A model generated the notes under the pieces. That model saw nothing but the letters and a program-made list of their open reading frames with translations, made no database searches and was not told the origin of the DNA. From Candida dubliniensis CD36 (taxonomy: Eukaryota; Ascomycota; Pichiomycetes; Serinales; Debaryomycetaceae), in contig NC_012860.1 of the NCBI RefSeq assembly GCF_000026945.1, forward strand, positions 1,984,001 through 2,048,000: a stretch of DNA of 64,000 nt, written 5' to 3'. This document shows, one piece after another, positions 9,359 to 20,816 of the stretch. Both the position numbers and the translations under genes were made by a program. Each line of letters starts with the position of its first letter. Position 1 is the stretch's first letter.

Positions 9359-10861
9359 TTAAATTTTCCCTTTAACATTAGGACTAGTTAATGGCCATTG
9401 ATAAGTACCTGGATCACTAAATATATAACCATGATCTTTCAAATATTTTCTTAAATCTTTTGGACCTTTTGAACCATAAGGATAATATTGTAATTCTATT
9501 TTATTAGCAGGATCTTCAACTGCTTTTAATAATGGAGTAAATAATTTCCAAGAAACATCCAATTCATCATCTCTAACAAAATTAGAATGATTACCTAAAT
9601 AACAATCTCTAATTAAAGCTTCATAAGCTTCTGGAATCCAAAAATCTTTTGAATAACGAGTAGCATAAGTTAAATCTAAATCAGTTAAAGAAGTTTCAGT
9701 AGAAATCCCGGGGATCTTTGAATTAATTTTTAAATAAATTGCTTCATTTGGTTGTATTCTAATAACTAATTCATTTCTTTGAATTTCTTTAAACATTCCT
9801 TTAGCAACAGGTTTAAATTGAATTCTAATTTCAACTTTACTTTCATCTAAAGCTTTACCAGCACGTAAAACAATTGGAACACCATCCCATCTTTCATTAT
9901 GAATGTTTACTCTAAAAGCAGCATAAGTAACAGCTTTAGAATCAGGATTCACCGTTTTATCATCTAAATAACCTGGTTTGGTACCATCTTCTGATTTAGT
10001 ATATTGACCCAATATAACATCATTAACATCAATATTATCAAAAGCTTTTAAAACTTTAACTTTTTCATCTCTAACAGCTTCAGGATCAAATGAAACTGGT
10101 CTTTCCATAGTTAATAAAGTTAAAACTTGTAATAAATGATTTTGCATAACATCTCTAATAATTCCAATGGTATCAAAATAACCTCCTCTACCTTCAGTAC
10201 CAAAAGCTTCTTTAAATGAAACTTGAATTGATGAAATATGTTTATTATTCCAAACTCCACTAAATAATTCATTACCAAATCTTAATACTAATAAATTTTT
10301 CACCATTTCTTTACCTAAATAATGATCAATTCTATAAATTTCATCTTCAGTAAATAATGGAGAAATTTCTTTTTGCATAGCACGATAAGTATCTAAATCA
10401 CGTCCAAAAGGTTTTTCAATAATAATTCTAAGTTTACCTTCTTTAGGTGGATAAACATTTTTTTTAACTTTTTCACAAACAGTAGTGAATACAGATGGTG
10501 GTAAAGCCAAATAAAATAATCTTTCAGATATTTGATTATTCTTTTGTTCATATTCTTGACATCTTGATTCTAATTTTTTATAACCTTCATCAGTATCATA
10601 AGGTCCACTAATATATGAAACAAGTTTTAAAAAATCTTGTTTGATTTTATCATCACCACCTTTAAAATGTTCAGAAATTCTTTGTTTAAATTCTTCATCT
10701 TCTAAATGAGATCTAGCATAACCAATGATTTGAACTGTTGATGGTAATTGTTTTTCTCTAAATAATCCAAATAATGCTGGGAAAGTTTTCTTTTTAGCTA
10801 AATCCCCTGATGCACCAAAAACAACAATGGTAGCATAATCTCCAAATGAATCAAATGACAT
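9359..10861 (-). CDS. ZWF1: Glucose-6-phosphate 1-dehydrogenase
   Basis: This 500-residue cytosolic enzyme catalyses the first, NADPH-producing step of the oxidative pentose phosphate pathway, converting glucose 6-phosphate to 6-phosphogluconolactone. The NADP-binding motif GASGDLAKKK is at residues 16-25, the EKPFG motif at 149-153, and the substrate-binding and catalytic signature RIDHYLGKE at 177-185. Length and ends fit the family with no gap or frameshift. The start ATG at 10861 gives the expected short N terminus before the Rossmann fold. The gene is convergent with the U14 RNA, and KEX2 lies upstream on the same strand after a 1.7-kb spacer that should hold the ZWF1 promoter. Confidence 0.97.
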   Translation of the reverse strand: MSFDSFGDYATIVVFGASGDLAKKKTFPALFGLFREKQLPSTVQIIGYARSHLEDEEFKQRISEHFKGGDDKIKQDFLKLVSYISGPYDTDEGYKKLESRCQEYEQKNNQISERLFYLALPPSVFTTVCEKVKKNVYPPKEGKLRIIIEKPFGRDLDTYRAMQKEISPLFTEDEIYRIDHYLGKEMVKNLLVLRFGNELFSGVWNNKHISSIQVSFKEAFGTEGRGGYFDTIGIIRDVMQNHLLQVLTLLTMERPVSFDPEAVRDEKVKVLKAFDNIDVNDVILGQYTKSEDGTKPGYLDDKTVNPDSKAVTYAAFRVNIHNERWDGVPIVLRAGKALDESKVEIRIQFKPVAKGMFKEIQRNELVIRIQPNEAIYLKINSKIPGISTETSLTDLDLTYATRYSKDFWIPEAYEALIRDCYLGNHSNFVRDDELDVSWKLFTPLLKAVEDPANKIELQYYPYGSKGPKDLRKYLKDHGYIFSDPGTYQWPLTSPNVKGKI

Positions 10862-12562
10862 TATTATTTTCTAAGTTGAGTTGGGAATGTGTAAAGTTTT
10901 TGAAATTCAAAGTTGTGATAATATCAATAATAGTTGAGGTTAGTAATACTTCAATTGACTCAATTGATTGATAAAAGACAACTAAAAAATGGATATGAAT
11001 AAAGAAAGAAAGAAAGAAGAGAAAGAGGAAAACCAAGGAAAGTAATTTTTTTTTTTTTTGGAGGGAGGGAGGGAGTGATAAAAATTGATTATAAATTATT
11101 GTGATTCATTTTCTCTCTTTATGTTAGTTTTTCCATTTTTCCATTTTTCCATTGCTACTTTTTTTTTGTTGGATAAAAATTTTCTGGTTCCGCCGGTCTT
11201 CGGTCGGTCGGTCGGTCGGTCGGTTTTGCTTTTTCTTTTTTCGCCCAACAACAACACCATCTTTCCTCCCTTCCGCTTTCCATTTTTTTTTAAACGGTTA
11301 TTTTACTGTTCCATTTATCCTTTAGCAAATAGTATTCTATTAGAAGAATTGTTACAATTCTGTGTTGCTGGACAAGATTGTTATGGATGGCCGCTCCTCT
11401 TTAGCATTGAAATCAATTGCAAGAGGTGTGCAACAAAATAAAGGGGGAGTGGAAGCAATAATTAGCTAGAATTGTAATGAATTACTAATATCCTGAGAAA
11501 ACTTGAATCAATTTACGAATTGACTCCCCTTTTTTTTTTTTTTTTCAATTTTTTCAAAAAAGACTTACAAGGTGATACTTGGTTAATTAATTGTTTCATT
11601 GACAACCATAACTACAAGTACAACCATATACTATTGATGGATAACTTTAAGCTAACCTTGAATTGAGTTTAAACTCTTGATGTGTTCTTTCTTTGTTTCG
11701 TATATACGTCAATGTGATATTTTTCTTTTGTTTTTGCTTTTGCTTTCCTTCCTTCTATCCATTATCTCCTCATCTCTTTCCTCTTCCAGTCCTCCCCGCC
11801 CCCCCTTCTTGCCGTACTGGCGCGCCCCCCCCCCAGTTTTGCCTCCCTTCCGTCCCAATTATATGTTACAGTTTTACTTTCTATTCTTAGTTGTGCGTAT
11901 TATAATTCGGTTTTAGCGGGAAAACGTGACCCAGAAGAACATTATCTTAACTAGTTGATTATTTTTACTACAACCTATGGATAATAAGGTTTGTTCAATT
12001 AATCTATTACCACCAGTATATGGTTATAAAAAGTGATTAACAAATCACGTGAAAACAAATATTATAGTGTTCAAATTATTGTTATTACAAGAATTTTACT
12101 AATAGTAGTAAATTAATAATTGTGTTCAATTTCCATATCGGAATATGTTTAAAGAATTATTATTGCTATCACAAGAAGAAGAAGAAGAAGAAGAAGAAGT
12201 TTCTATCTTTCTTTGTTTCGGATTAATTCAGTCCATAACAACGACACAAGTTCATATTTTTTTTTTCTTCTTCTTCTTCTTTAGCGCACTCGAACGAACA
12301 ATATTCTACGCATTAGAAGTTTTGCCACCCGCTGTCCCTGTACCCGAGCACAACACAACAATCAACACGAATTCTTGTTGCAACTGCACGTGACTAACAC
12401 CAATGCAGAACACAAACATAAACCACTAAAGATAGAGCTAGGAATAGAAACCTGTAAGTAAGTAAATAGTATATTAAAAACAGTGTCTTTTTGGTATATA
12501 TAACATCTTTAATTTTTATTTTTTTAGGTAGGTCTAATAATTATTGTATTGTATTTACTTAT
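10862..12562. other. ZWF1 upstream region
   Basis: 1.7 kb between the KEX2 stop and the ZWF1 start, both on the minus strand. It contains a CGGT tetranucleotide array, a C-rich pocket around 11796-11860 in otherwise AT-rich DNA, GAA/CTT runs and CACGTG at 12386-12391. No gene is supported; the open frames are low-complexity. Confidence 0.5.
11201..11224. repeat. (CGGT)6 microsatellite
   Basis: Six perfect CGGT units, GC-rich in an AT-rich setting, about 340 bp upstream of the ZWF1 start. Each unit contains a CGG triplet of the kind Zn2Cys6 regulators read, but no function can be claimed. Confidence 0.85.
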
Positions 12563-15424
12563 TTACTGTGTACTAACAACATCCTTATCCTTATCTTTAA
12601 TGTCACCGTCGCTCTTTTTAGTGGAAGTTTCTGAATTACCTTCTGAGTTGTTTGTCGTCGTTGTTTGATGTTTTTGCCCCTCCTCTTCTTCATCTTCATC
12701 ACCAATTTTAAACATATCATTTTCATAATCAGGTAAACTTTCAGCATTAAAATCATCAAATAATCGATCTCTAGCTTCATCTTGTTGTCTATCATATTGT
12801 CGTTGTTGTGAAGATAATACTCTTTGATCATTTCTATGACCTAAATCAAATGAATCATCATCATGGCGATTGCCTCTAGTATCTGAATCATCATCCCCTT
12901 CCTCATCATCATCGTCAGAATCACTATAATCTTCACCAGGAATAATATCAAATTCATAACCATCTCTTCTTCTATAACGACGACCACTTCCTGGAGTTTT
13001 ATGGAATTTCATAACTAATAATACTGCAATAAATCCAACTACAGCAATTGACATAAGATAAAACCCTGTATTATCAGATTTGGCTTTCTTGTTGTCGTTG
13101 TCGTTGTCATCATTATTGCTATCTCCTTCTTGTTTATTTTCATCGGTAGAATCGGTATCGGTATCAGAATCAGAATCAGAATTTGATTCAGTTGGTTGTT
13201 GTTGTTCTTGAGATAAGCTTGAAGATGCAGATTCATTTTCAGATTGACTAATACTGGTTGTCGATTCATTATTTTGTGCCAGGGTAGTAGTTTTTTGATC
13301 AGATTCACTACTAGTGCTACTACTGGCAATAGTGGTGGTGGTGCTAGACTTATCCCCTTGTTTTTCCTTTTCTAATAATTCTCTTCTTACAGCAGCATAA
13401 TCTTTAGTTATATCATAAATTTCTGCTTTATCACCATCAATTGATTCGCCAAATATTCTAAATTGCCAATCTTTAAATTTAATTTCAACATTATCACCTT
13501 TTGAATCATCAACGAAAACTTCAACTTTCCATTCACCAATACCAGTTTCCCCCCAATGAGCCACTGACATAAATGTCCAATTTTGAAATCCTCTACTTGA
13601 AGCATCATTAATTCTAAATGTTGCTAAATCACTAATAACCCCTGTGGGAGAAATAATTCTCATTCCAACTCTACCTCTATAAGTAGAATCAATATTCACT
13701 TTAACAGTAATATGTTCAACTCTTTCAACATTCATAATTTTCAAATCTTTTTCAGTAACTTTAACTGATGAATGAATAATCTTGTTATTAGATTTAGAAT
13801 TAGAATTAGAATTAGAATCAGAATCAGAATCACGTTTAGTTGGAGATTGTTGTGGTGCAGTATTGATGGTTTCATTAACTTCAATCACATCACTATAATA
13901 CCAAGCTTGAGGTTTAACATTTTTCCAATTTTTAGCAAAATGAACCATTTTATAAGCATCAGTTTTACCATAACCATATTTATGAGAATATTTTCTATTC
14001 AATGCAGTAGTTTGATAATTACCATCATTTTCATTTATAGGAGTGGCACTTAATACAGAAATATATTGAACATCTCTCCAAGTTAAATTAGGATTTGCTG
14101 ATAATATTAATGAATAAATCCCACTAGCTAAAGGAGCAGCAGCAGATGTACCACCATGCGTAGCAGAACATTTTTTTTTGATATCAGTAGTATGAATATG
14201 TTCACCTGATCCAGAAGAATAAGTTACTACCATAACAGCAGAACAAGCTTCAGAATATTGGGGATGTAAACCTTTATAATCAATGGCACCAACTGTAATT
14301 GAATAAATTGAATTAGTATATCCATCAAAATTACATGAATCACCAAATCTACCCCCATTCCCCGAAGCGAAAACATAAATGGCTCCCTTTTTATCTCGAC
14401 CTTGTTGAATTCCCTTTATCATGGCTTTTTTCACAATTAATTCTGGTTCAGATAATACTTTCCCATTATCAGTAGGACCCCAAGAACAAGAATAAATATC
14501 ATTAGTATCTAATCCATATACCATAGCATCAGCTTCATCAGATGAAGTAATAGGACCAGATAAAATTCTAATACCACTTACTTGAGATTTCCATGCTACT
14601 CCAATACCACAAACATCATTTTTAACAGCAGCTATTTCTCCAGCACATCTAGTACCATGATAATCATCAAATAGTCTTGGTAAAGGTGATTTCCCATTAT
14701 TATTAAAATCCCATGATCCTTTTGAATTAAAATTTTGTTTAATATCTTCACTTTCAGCATCAACTCCATCATCAACTAATGCAGTAACTATACCTTGACC
14801 TAAAATATCTTCTAACCAAAGACCAGTGACATTAACATCATGACCAGGATATTTCAAATTGATTAAATGCCATTGAGTAGTGAATTCTGGATCATGAATT
14901 TCTAATTTAGACGCAATTTGTGCTAATTTTTTATGTGCTTCATTAATTGCTTGTTCATTATTAGTATTATCATTATCATCACGATCAGCCATTATTTCTT
15001 CTTCTTTTTGTTCCATTTCAATAGGGACAGGAATTCTTTTAGAAAGTTTTTTCATAGGTAACCAATGAATAGATTCAACTTGAGAAATTAATTCTTCATA
15101 ATCTTGTTCAAAACCTAATTCTCGTTTAATTAAATTAAATTCATTAGAATTATGATTCCCCAAGAATGAATTATGAGGATGAGATTTATCAATACTGAAA
15201 ACATAATGATTATCTAATGATGATAATTGATGTTCAAAATTATAATGACCCTTGTAATGATTTATAAAATCAATTAAAGGTTTTTGAGAATTAGTAGTAT
15301 TTAATTCAATTAAGAAATAATTTTTATTTTCATAATCTCGAGGAGGAATTTGTTGATATTGTTGTTGTAAAGTTGGTGATAATAAATAACCTACTAGGAA
15401 TATTAGTAATTTAATTGGCAACAT
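12563..15424 (-). CDS. KEX2: Kexin, subtilisin-like proprotein convertase
   Basis: This late-Golgi endoprotease cuts after Lys-Arg and Arg-Arg in secreted precursors. Residues 1 to about 20 are a signal peptide. The propeptide runs to LSKR at 127-130, the likely self-cleavage site. The catalytic triad is Asp218 (VDDGVD), His256 (DYHGTRC) and Ser427 (HGGTSAAAP), with the oxyanion Asn356 in ASGNGG. The P (homo B) domain follows at about 500-690, then a Ser/Thr-rich stalk, one membrane segment near 790-815 and a cytosolic tail of acidic runs that should hold the Golgi retention signals. The 953-residue length is slightly greater than yeast Kex2, owing to low-complexity inserts. It is divergent from the YTP1-like gene, with about 1.1 kb of shared upstream DNA. 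In Candida this enzyme processes many secreted proteins. Confidence 0.97.
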   Translation of the reverse strand: MLPIKLLIFLVGYLLSPTLQQQYQQIPPRDYENKNYFLIELNTTNSQKPLIDFINHYKGHYNFEHQLSSLDNHYVFSIDKSHPHNSFLGNHNSNEFNLIKRELGFEQDYEELISQVESIHWLPMKKLSKRIPVPIEMEQKEEEIMADRDDNDNTNNEQAINEAHKKLAQIASKLEIHDPEFTTQWHLINLKYPGHDVNVTGLWLEDILGQGIVTALVDDGVDAESEDIKQNFNSKGSWDFNNNGKSPLPRLFDDYHGTRCAGEIAAVKNDVCGIGVAWKSQVSGIRILSGPITSSDEADAMVYGLDTNDIYSCSWGPTDNGKVLSEPELIVKKAMIKGIQQGRDKKGAIYVFASGNGGRFGDSCNFDGYTNSIYSITVGAIDYKGLHPQYSEACSAVMVVTYSSGSGEHIHTTDIKKKCSATHGGTSAAAPLASGIYSLILSANPNLTWRDVQYISVLSATPINENDGNYQTTALNRKYSHKYGYGKTDAYKMVHFAKNWKNVKPQAWYYSDVIEVNETINTAPQQSPTKRDSDSDSNSNSNSKSNNKIIHSSVKVTEKDLKIMNVERVEHITVKVNIDSTYRGRVGMRIISPTGVISDLATFRINDASSRGFQNWTFMSVAHWGETGIGEWKVEVFVDDSKGDNVEIKFKDWQFRIFGESIDGDKAEIYDITKDYAAVRRELLEKEKQGDKSSTTTTIASSSTSSESDQKTTTLAQNNESTTSISQSENESASSSLSQEQQQPTESNSDSDSDTDTDSTDENKQEGDSNNDDNDNDNKKAKSDNTGFYLMSIAVVGFIAVLLVMKFHKTPGSGRRYRRRDGYEFDIIPGEDYSDSDDDDEEGDDDSDTRGNRHDDDSFDLGHRNDQRVLSSQQRQYDRQQDEARDRLFDDFNAESLPDYENDMFKIGDEDEEEEGQKHQTTTTNNSEGNSETSTKKSDGDIKDKDKDVVSTQ

Positions 15425-16525
15425 AGTGTTATGGTATGGTTGTGGTGGTATTTCTTTCTATCAAAGAATCTATTATAGTGTGTTAATAGTTATTAGCTTT
15501 TCTAAATAAGAATAAATAGATAAGTATTTATATATATATCAACAATAACAATATTGAACACGTCAAAGGGTTGAAAAAATGGAAAAAAAAATTTTTGATT
15601 GATTGTTGATTTGAAATTGAAACAATTTTATTTTTTTCTCTTACTCTTACGCTTTGATTGTTGTTGTTGTTTTCCCTTACTTGTCTCTAAGCCTTCGCCG
15701 CTTCTTTTCCTTTCAATTTCTAACCATTAATTACTAGCCATTTATCAAAATAATCACATTTAACATACTTGTGTAATATCTTACTATTCCATACATTCCT
15801 TATATATATAGTATGAGTTCTAGTAAATTTTGACAAGGGTTTGTGGTTTGTTAGTAGTGTAAATGTAAATAAAAAATGTCACAAAATTAGTAGTGCATTG
15901 AAGTACAAAAAAAAACACAAGGAATTCCTCCTTCTGATATTACTACTACTACCCTATATCATTGAATACTGACTATCAAATAGATATTCAACAAATCTAT
16001 ATAATAATAAGCGTTTGTAAGATTACAGATTATATGGGCTTATAAAGTGATTTTTGCTTTGTTAGTGATCCTAGCTGTTTATAGGTGTAGCTAATTTCAT
16101 ATACCACCATCCCTAACATTTGATATCTATCAAGATTCTTGACAAAGGAACAACAACACATAACCGAATCATTCTAGATCGATAAACTATTTCTATAAAG
16201 AAATGGATATAAGTTTACAAAAAGATAAGAAGAATAGAAGAACGGTTTGACTTTCTTTCTTTCTTTCTTTCTGTCAAATATTTGGCACAGCATAAAACAT
16301 AAATCAAGGCGGATTCTTACTTCTTTTGTTTGAGAGTGAGTGTTAATTGTAATTCCCGAATTATCCCTTTATCCTCCAACAATATTTCCGCCTCCGATCC
16401 ACGGTTAATCAACTATTTGTTTCTTACACTTTTTCCTTCCTTCTCTAGAAATAAATTTCCATAAACATCTTTTACATCTATATAACCAATATCAATCTAT
16501 TCAATTACCTACCAACCATAGGATC
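15425..16525. other. Divergent promoter region KEX2 / YTP1-like
   Basis: 1.1 kb between divergent starts with no gene visible. It contains poly(A/T) runs, a CTTT array near 16253-16272 and a TA run around 15800. Confidence 0.5.
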
Positions 16526-18013
16526 ATGAATAAACTGTACTTCAATTATTCAACATTTCTAATAATTTTATCCCTGTTATTATTAATCAATGCCGATGAT
16601 AATAATCATGACGGTATGTCAATGGATATGGATGATTCTTCATCTTCAAGACCAGAATTCCATCCTATAAATCCTGGTTCGAAAACTTTCCATTGGTTAT
16701 TAAGTTTATTTATATTGTTAATTTTACCATCAATTAGTACTTCATTGGCAATTGCTAATAAACTACATTGGTCATTATTTTTACAATATATTTCAACTTG
16801 TTATAGTATATTTGAATCGATATTTTTAGATTTCCCAGATAATATTAATAATCATGAAAATAAAACATCAAAGGGGACAAGTTGGTTTTTATCAATATTA
16901 TTAGGTTTAACAATTTTTATTGGTACATTTATTAATGGTAGTAATTTAATTATTAATAAATTTTATCCTAATTTAACTAGGTTTACTGTTAATTATGAAT
17001 ATGGATTTAGTTATAAACTTTATAAAATTTTATCATTTTTAACAGTATTAACAGGATGGGTTAGAGTTTGTATGGCACCAATTGCATTATTTGGATTTTG
17101 TTATGATAAACATACTGGTCAATGTATTGCTCATGGTATAATGGGTTCAGCATTTATATTATATTCATTTATTTTATCATTAGTATTAGTTGTACCTTGG
17201 ATTAGAAAACATCAGTTAATGACCACACCTAATGGTGGCAGTGGTGGTAACACTGGATTGTCACAAGAATTTTATGATTCTACCGTTATGATGGTTTGGG
17301 GGATTGTTAATACTTTTACTGAGCATCGTTGGGGTCGTGAAAATTGGAGTATGGGAGATTATCAACATACTGCCATGGGGATAATTTGGTGGAGTGGAGG
17401 ATTATTAGGAATGTATTTATCTCGGAAAAATCATCATCGATCATTTATCCCAGCTTTATTATTAATTTTCACTGGTTATTCAATGTCTCAACATAGTCAA
17501 CATTTAATGATATCAACTAAAGTTCATTCAGTTTTTGGTATTGCTTTAATGGGAGCTGGTATAACAAGAATTATTGAAATACTGTTTTTATTAAAAGATA
17601 AATCTTGTCATCCACTGGGTCAAATTTTATCATTTCAATATTTCCCTCCATTTTGTTTAACTTTAGCTGGGATTTTATTTATGGGAGCAACTGAAGAACA
17701 ATTACAATTGGTTCATGATTTAGGTTCAGATCATTCAGCTTATATTTTGGTGGTTTCTGCGGCTGCTTTTATGATTTTCCTTTGGATTCAACTTTTAATA
17801 ATGTTTTATTTACGATTAGTAGGGTATAATGAAGATGGAGAGTTGGGACTACAGGGACAGGGTCAAGGTCATCATCAATATCAAAGTGTAGATGTTGAAG
17901 AATTTGAGTTGGGTGATATTAGTGATGATTATGAGGAAGAAGGCAGTGGCAGTACCAATAATCATCATGAATTGGATACTCCTTCATTGTCTGATGATAG
18001 AAATAAAGATTAG
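16526..18013 (+). CDS. YTP1-like multi-spanning membrane protein
   Basis: The 495-residue protein opens with a hydrophobic signal-like segment (about 8-23) and a short Asp/His/Met-rich lumenal patch. About nine to ten hydrophobic spans follow, separated by short loops, then an acidic cytosolic tail (about 440-495). The overall pattern, including HRWGREN and QHTAMGIIWWSGG in the second half, fits the fungal Ytp1 family (DUF2427 plus Ytp1 domains). Members are poorly characterised, and roles in respiration or metal handling have only been suggested. Histidines are abundant in the membrane part, including HSQH and HS/HH pairs, which could bind metal or haem; that is inference. It is followed on the same strand by NAR1. 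Confidence 0.75.
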   Translation: MNKLYFNYSTFLIILSLLLLINADDNNHDGMSMDMDDSSSSRPEFHPINPGSKTFHWLLSLFILLILPSISTSLAIANKLHWSLFLQYISTCYSIFESIFLDFPDNINNHENKTSKGTSWFLSILLGLTIFIGTFINGSNLIINKFYPNLTRFTVNYEYGFSYKLYKILSFLTVLTGWVRVCMAPIALFGFCYDKHTGQCIAHGIMGSAFILYSFILSLVLVVPWIRKHQLMTTPNGGSGGNTGLSQEFYDSTVMMVWGIVNTFTEHRWGRENWSMGDYQHTAMGIIWWSGGLLGMYLSRKNHHRSFIPALLLIFTGYSMSQHSQHLMISTKVHSVFGIALMGAGITRIIEILFLLKDKSCHPLGQILSFQYFPPFCLTLAGILFMGATEEQLQLVHDLGSDHSAYILVVSAAAFMIFLWIQLLIMFYLRLVGYNEDGELGLQGQGQGHHQYQSVDVEEFELGDISDDYEEEGSGSTNNHHELDTPSLSDDRNKD

Positions 18014-18462
18014 GTTAATAAGTTGATGTAGATTTTATAATAATAGATAAAAATAAAATTATTAGCAGTTTTTTACAATCAAAATAGTGTTCAAAAATGT
18101 CCAAAAAAAGAAAAAAAAAAACACCAAAATGTAATAACTTCAATATGATAGAAAAAGCTAATGTTGAAGTATTATCCATACCAATTCTACTGAAGTGTTC
18201 ATGATGTTTATAGATTGGAAATAAAGTCATATTAGTTCCAGAAATAAGATAAACCCCCCGCTATCGGATATTTTTACCTGCGATGGCGATGGCGATGATA
18301 GTGGAAAAAGAAAAAAGAAATATGCAGCCAACCAACATAAGAGAAAAAAATGATTAATAATCAAATCTTTACTTGAAGAATTTCAATACACACATATATA
18401 TATACTTGCATTCTTCTTTTTTTTTTTTCATATTTAACAAACTACCCATCCACCCAACAATC
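18014..18462. other. Intergenic YTP1-like to NAR1
   Basis: About 450 bp holding an A-rich 3' flank, a GGCGAT triple repeat near 18281-18298 and the T-rich leader before the chosen NAR1 start. The in-frame ATG at 18373 lies in this leader and would add 30 hydrophobic, T-run-encoded residues; it is not used here. Confidence 0.5.
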
Positions 18463-20217
18463 ATGAGTGCTCTACTATCAGCAGATGATTTAAATGATTT
18501 TATATCACCTGGTGTTGCTTGTATAAAACCACCAGCATCAACCAATACCAATACCAATACCACCACCACTGATTCATATAATGAAAACGGAGAAGTAGAA
18601 ATTCAAATTGATTCACAAGGAAATCCATTAGAAATATCGAAAATTGATGGTAAACAAATTCAAACCAATCAATTAACTCCAGCACAAATTTCATTAGCTG
18701 ATTGTCTTGCCTGTTCTGGTTGTATAACATCAGCTGAAGAAGTTCTTGTAGCTCAACATTCTCATCAAGAATTGATTAAAGCATTACAATCACCAACCAA
18801 AAATAAAGTATTTGTTGTTAGTATATCTCATCAATCACGAGCATCATTAGCAATGGCATATAATGTAACCATTGAAATTATGGATAAATTATTGATTAAT
18901 TTATTTATTAAACAAATGGGATTTACTTATATAATAGGAACATCATTAGGAAGAAAATTATCATTAATTAATGAAGCAAAAGAAGTTATCAATAGGAAAA
19001 CTGAAGAGGGACCTATATTATCATCGATTTGTCCTGGTTGGGTATTATATGCTGAAAAGACTCATCCTTATATAATCCCAAAATTATCAACTATAAAATC
19101 ACCACAACAAATTACTGGATGTTTATTGAAAAATTTAACCTGTGAAGCATTACAAATAGATAAATCAGAAATATATCATTTATCAATTATGCCATGTTTT
19201 GATAAAAAATTAGAAAGTGCCCGACCAGAAATTTATGACAATGAAAATGAAGAAGATAAATCAATACTGATTTCTGTTCCTGATGTTGATTGTGTTATAA
19301 CTGCTAAAGAATTAATTACATTATTAGAAGAATGTCCCCAATATCAATTAATTCCACCACAACCAACACAACCAACCTTAGGTGGTGATTTGGATTTATC
19401 GGTAACAGAAATTTATAAACAATATGCCCCACCCAATTGGCCATTTATAGAATATTCATGGTCAAATGATTCAGGATCATCATCAGGAGGATATGCTTAT
19501 AATTATTTAAATATTTATCGAAATGATTTAGTATTGAGAAAAGGTTATGATCCAAATAAATTTACTATAAATTTAATTAATGGACGTAATTCTGATATTT
19601 ATGAAATGAGATTAATTTATGATAGTAAAGAAACATTAGCTAGTGCTGCTGTAGTTAATGGATTTAGAAATATTCAAAATTTAGTAAGGAAATTGAAACC
19701 AAACACTAATAAATCAATGAATAATAAGATTAATCCATTGGTAGCTAGAAGAAGAGCAAGAATGATCAATCGAGGTAAATCAGAATCCATTTCTCAAGAA
19801 ATTGAAATTGAAATTGCTGATGCTTCAAAAGTTGATTATGTTGAAATTATGGCATGTCCAAATGGTTGTATTAATGGAGGTGGTCAAATTAACCCTCCAA
19901 CAACCACAACCATCTCCAATACAACTGGGTTACCACAAAAAGAAATTGAAAAACAATGGATTAATAAAGTATTAGATAAATATAATACTATCCCGATATT
20001 ATTTGATTTAAGTTTACCATCAACTTCTTCATCATTAGAAATCATGAAATACATTGAATGGAGTGAAAATTTTGAGAAACATTTTAATATTAGTAATGAT
20101 CGATTATTTAAAATAAGTTTTAATCCTAGAGAAAACAAATCCACCGGCACCGCCACCACCACTGATGATAATAATGATCCTGCTGCTACTGCTTTATTAG
20201 TTGGATCTAAATGGTAA
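18463..20217 (+). CDS. NAR1: Cytosolic Fe-S cluster assembly factor Nar1
   Basis: Nar1 is a [FeFe]-hydrogenase-like protein of the CIA pathway that links the early Nbp35-Cfd1 scaffold to the Cia1 targeting complex for nuclear and cytosolic Fe-S proteins. I start it at ATG 18463 (584 residues) because MSALLSADDLNDFI matches the conserved Nar1 N terminus. An upstream in-frame ATG at 18373 only adds T-run-encoded sequence. The N-terminal [4Fe-4S] ligands are Cys20, Cys81, Cys84 and Cys87 (CLACSGC). The hydrogenase-like core contains SICPGW near residue 188 and IMPCFD near 245, with MACPNGC in the C-terminal half. The protein ends in Trp, the terminal aromatic residue that CIA clients and adaptors use to bind the targeting complex. 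Asn- and Thr-rich inserts account for the extra length over yeast Nar1. Confidence 0.95.
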   Translation: MSALLSADDLNDFISPGVACIKPPASTNTNTNTTTTDSYNENGEVEIQIDSQGNPLEISKIDGKQIQTNQLTPAQISLADCLACSGCITSAEEVLVAQHSHQELIKALQSPTKNKVFVVSISHQSRASLAMAYNVTIEIMDKLLINLFIKQMGFTYIIGTSLGRKLSLINEAKEVINRKTEEGPILSSICPGWVLYAEKTHPYIIPKLSTIKSPQQITGCLLKNLTCEALQIDKSEIYHLSIMPCFDKKLESARPEIYDNENEEDKSILISVPDVDCVITAKELITLLEECPQYQLIPPQPTQPTLGGDLDLSVTEIYKQYAPPNWPFIEYSWSNDSGSSSGGYAYNYLNIYRNDLVLRKGYDPNKFTINLINGRNSDIYEMRLIYDSKETLASAAVVNGFRNIQNLVRKLKPNTNKSMNNKINPLVARRRARMINRGKSESISQEIEIEIADASKVDYVEIMACPNGCINGGGQINPPTTTTISNTTGLPQKEIEKQWINKVLDKYNTIPILFDLSLPSTSSSLEIMKYIEWSENFEKHFNISNDRLFKISFNPRENKSTGTATTTDDNNDPAATALLVGSKW

Positions 20218-20816
20218 AAGAAATGCAACGGAACAATTACAAACTGATTTAGATTTTATAGAATAGAGGAGGTAATATAATGTATTAAGTATAGAAATGA
20301 TAGATTGTTAAATGGGTAGGTGGGGGTGGAGAGAGAGATTCAACTTAGTTTATAAAAACCTCTTGAATTGATTATTAAATAGTACTCCAATATTAATTAC
20401 ATATCTTGTATGGATTATTAGAAACCATTTCGGTGTGGAGGGTGGAGTGTGACAATATACAGGAACATATTAAATTAGTTCTAGCCAATAAAATAAATTT
20501 GTTTTTTTCTTACTTTACAAAATACATCAACTAGTACTTCCGTGAGAGAGAGAGAAAGAAACAGAGAGAAACAGAGAATTGAAAAAGTTTTCTTTCACGT
20601 TAATCAACCAACCAATCAATCAACTAATCAATTAGAGTATATTTCTTATTCTTCATCCAAAAAAGGGGGTTCTTCCATAAAACTACATTACATATTCCAT
20701 AACAATTAACAATAAGATCATATACATTTGAGATCCATTCAAGTCTTTAATTTTTTTTTTTTTTTTTTATCATCACTACTGATTCCCCTATACACAATAA
20801 TATACAATAATATACA
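20218..20816. other. Intergenic NAR1 to complex I subunit
   Basis: 600 bp without a gene. It contains GA-rich runs (20544-20580), a CCAAT at 20485-20489 (about 330 bp before the next start, a possible Hap-complex site, which would suit a respiratory gene) and a 20-base T run close to the start. Confidence 0.45.
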
